A DNA stretch of 7,611 nucleotides. Source: Planctomycetota bacterium. Lineage in GTDB: Bacteria; Planctomycetota; UBA1135; GCA-002686595. Numbering within the stretch: position 1 is the first letter of the stretch; each line of letters begins with the position of its first letter. A program made the translations under genes and the position numbers. This document shows positions 6,549 to 7,611 of the stretch, piece after piece. The notes under the pieces were generated by a model. That model saw only the letters and a list, made by a program, of their open reading frames with translations, was not told the origin of the DNA and ran no database searches. The stretch spans positions 1 to 7,611 of the forward strand of contig JAJFFA010000372.1 of the NCBI GenBank assembly GCA_021776885.1, given 5' to 3'.

Positions 6549-7611
6549 TTGTCCGAAGCTGCCGCCGCGGAACGTCCTGGTTTTCTCGATCGAATCGAGC
6601 GCCTGGGGAACGCCCTGCCCGACCCGATCACCCTCTTCGCGGGGGGGGCCGCCCTGGTCTTCCTGATCTCGTGGGTGGCCGCGAACATGGGTTGGAATAG
6701 CGTGCTGCTGGATGCCGAGGGGGGTGTCCTGCTGGACGAGTCGGCGACCAACCTGCTGTCGACCGACGGCTTCCGCTGGCTGGCGACGAACCTGATCTCG
6801 ATCTTCGTCCAGTTCCGGCCCCTGGGGCTGGTCCTGGCGGCGGCGATCGGCATCGCCGTGGCCGAGAAGTCGGGCCTCGTGACGGCCGGGCTCAAGAGCG
6901 TGCTGGTCTACGTTCCGGCCAACCTCCTGACGCCGGCGACCTTCTTCGCCGGGGTCATGAGCTCGATGGCGATCGACGCGGGCTACGTCGTCCTGCCGCC
7001 CCTGGCCGCCGCCGTCTACCTGGCCGCCGGGCGCTCGCCCCTGGTCGGCATCGCGGCGGTCGTCGCCGGGGTCGCGTCGGGCTTCAACGCCAACCTGTTC
7101 GTGACCGGGCTCGACCCGATGCTGTCCGGCGTGACCACCGTCGCGGCGCAGATCATCGATGCGGACTACGAGGTCAACCCGGCCTGCAACTGGTACTTCA
7201 TGATCGCTTCGACGGTCATGCTGGTGCTCGTGGGCTGGGCCGTGACGTCGTGGTATACGGAGCCGCGGCTCTCGAAGCGCTCCCCCGAGGACGGCGGCCC
7301 GGGCGGCGTCGCCGACGCGTCGGCCATGCAGCTCTCGAATGAGGAGCGGCGCGGCCTACGCTGGGGCATGCTCGCCCTGGTCCTGGCTGGCGGCTTCTTC
7401 CTGGCCTGCAAGTTCTTCCCCTGGGGCTTCCTGTACGACGCTCCGGGCACGGTGGGCAGCGCCGAGGGCCAGATCCGCTTCCCGACCTGGATCAGTGTGA
7501 TCGTCCCGCTGCTGATCCTGATGTTCCTGATCCCGGGCCTGGCCTACGGCGTCGGCGCGGGCACGATCCGCTCGGACAAGGACGTGGCCCGGATGATGAA
7601 CGAGTACATGT
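6549..7611 (+). CDS. AbgT-family transporter (p-aminobenzoyl-glutamate transporter family), 3' truncated
   Basis: The first 354 codons are present and the frame is open to the window edge; E. coli AbgT is about 510 residues, so roughly the last third is missing. The start is TTG 6549 (MSEAAAAERPGFLDRIERLGN), matching the cytoplasmic opening of AbgT (WVERIGNKVPHP). A first membrane helix spans about residues 27-46. Later family landmarks are FRPLGLVLAAAIGIAVAEKSG, SSMAIDAGYVVLPPLAAAVY (D143, in the hairpin region where MtrF and YdaH carry a functionally important Asp), AAGRSPLVGIAAVVAGVASG, FNANLFVTGLDPMLSGVT (179-195), NWYFMIASTV and the soluble linker EPRLSKRS. The protein sits in the inner membrane. 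Characterised members import p-aminobenzoyl-glutamate (E. coli AbgT) or export sulfonamide/p-aminobenzoate (MtrF, YdaH), so direction and substrate cannot be assigned here. No abgA or abgB amidohydrolase gene is visible. The gene is divergent from the surface-protein gene and probably has its own promoter. Confidence 0.92.
   Translation, partial: MSEAAAAERPGFLDRIERLGNALPDPITLFAGGAALVFLISWVAANMGWNSVLLDAEGGVLLDESATNLLSTDGFRWLATNLISIFVQFRPLGLVLAAAIGIAVAEKSGLVTAGLKSVLVYVPANLLTPATFFAGVMSSMAIDAGYVVLPPLAAAVYLAAGRSPLVGIAAVVAGVASGFNANLFVTGLDPMLSGVTTVAAQIIDADYEVNPACNWYFMIASTVMLVLVGWAVTSWYTEPRLSKRSPEDGGPGGVADASAMQLSNEERRGLRWGMLALVLAGGFFLACKFFPWGFLYDAPGTVGSAEGQIRFPTWISVIVPLLILMFLIPGLAYGVGAGTIRSDKDVARMMNEYM

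Noticed and set aside
5846..6700. 284-codon + strand frame spanning the surface-gene start, the intergenic region and the transporter start
   Set aside because: It overlaps two well-supported genes in other frames and has low-complexity Ser/Arg/Pro content with no domain.
943..7611. Functional pairing of the M20 enzyme with the AbgT transporter, as in the abgABT operon
   Set aside because: The M20 protein has LysK-specific motifs and sits in an overlapping pair with lysJ. The transporter is over 4 kb away beyond an opposing gene, so there is no operon link.

Overview
The window looks like chromosomal DNA from a GC-rich, Gram-negative, probably planctomycete-like bacterium. This assignment is inference. 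It rests on very strong G/C bias at third codon positions, a large exported protein with tandem D-C-N-x-N-G-x-P-D-E-C repeats and FG-GAP 'GAVWI' blades (a style common in Planctomycetota and some neighbouring candidate phyla), and carrier-protein (LysW-type) lysine/ornithine genes outside Thermus/Deinococcus and Archaea. No tRNA, rRNA, insertion sequence, phage gene or CRISPR array is visible.

Left end (2-2106, + strand): the 3' part of lysJ, a class III PLP aminotransferase, overlaps the start of lysK, an M20 metallopeptidase, through a GTGA junction. These are the last two steps of the LysW/AmCP pathway: transamination of the carrier-bound semialdehyde, then release of free lysine (or ornithine). 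The pair is clearly co-transcribed and probably translationally coupled. Earlier pathway genes would lie to the left or elsewhere.

Middle (2155-6333, - strand): one very large gene for a 1392-residue exported mosaic protein. In order it has a signal peptide, a six-blade FG-GAP/integrin-like beta-propeller, nine Cys/Asp calcium-loop-type repeats, a TIG/IPT-like Ig domain, a long right-handed parallel beta-helix with a regular 27-residue period, and an unassigned C-terminal beta-rich domain. It converges on lysK, and the 48-base gap holds a strong GC hairpin that could terminate both transcripts.

Right end (6549-7611, + strand): the 5' two-thirds of an AbgT-family membrane transporter gene, with a TTG start behind a strong Shine-Dalgarno. 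It is divergent from the surface-protein gene across a 215-base intergenic region that must carry both promoters and contains three copies of CTTGTCC.

The three blocks look like separate transcription units. Nothing in the sequence shows that the surface protein and transporter share a function with the lysJ-lysK pair. I did not find a clear new biological system; the most unusual object is the mosaic surface protein.
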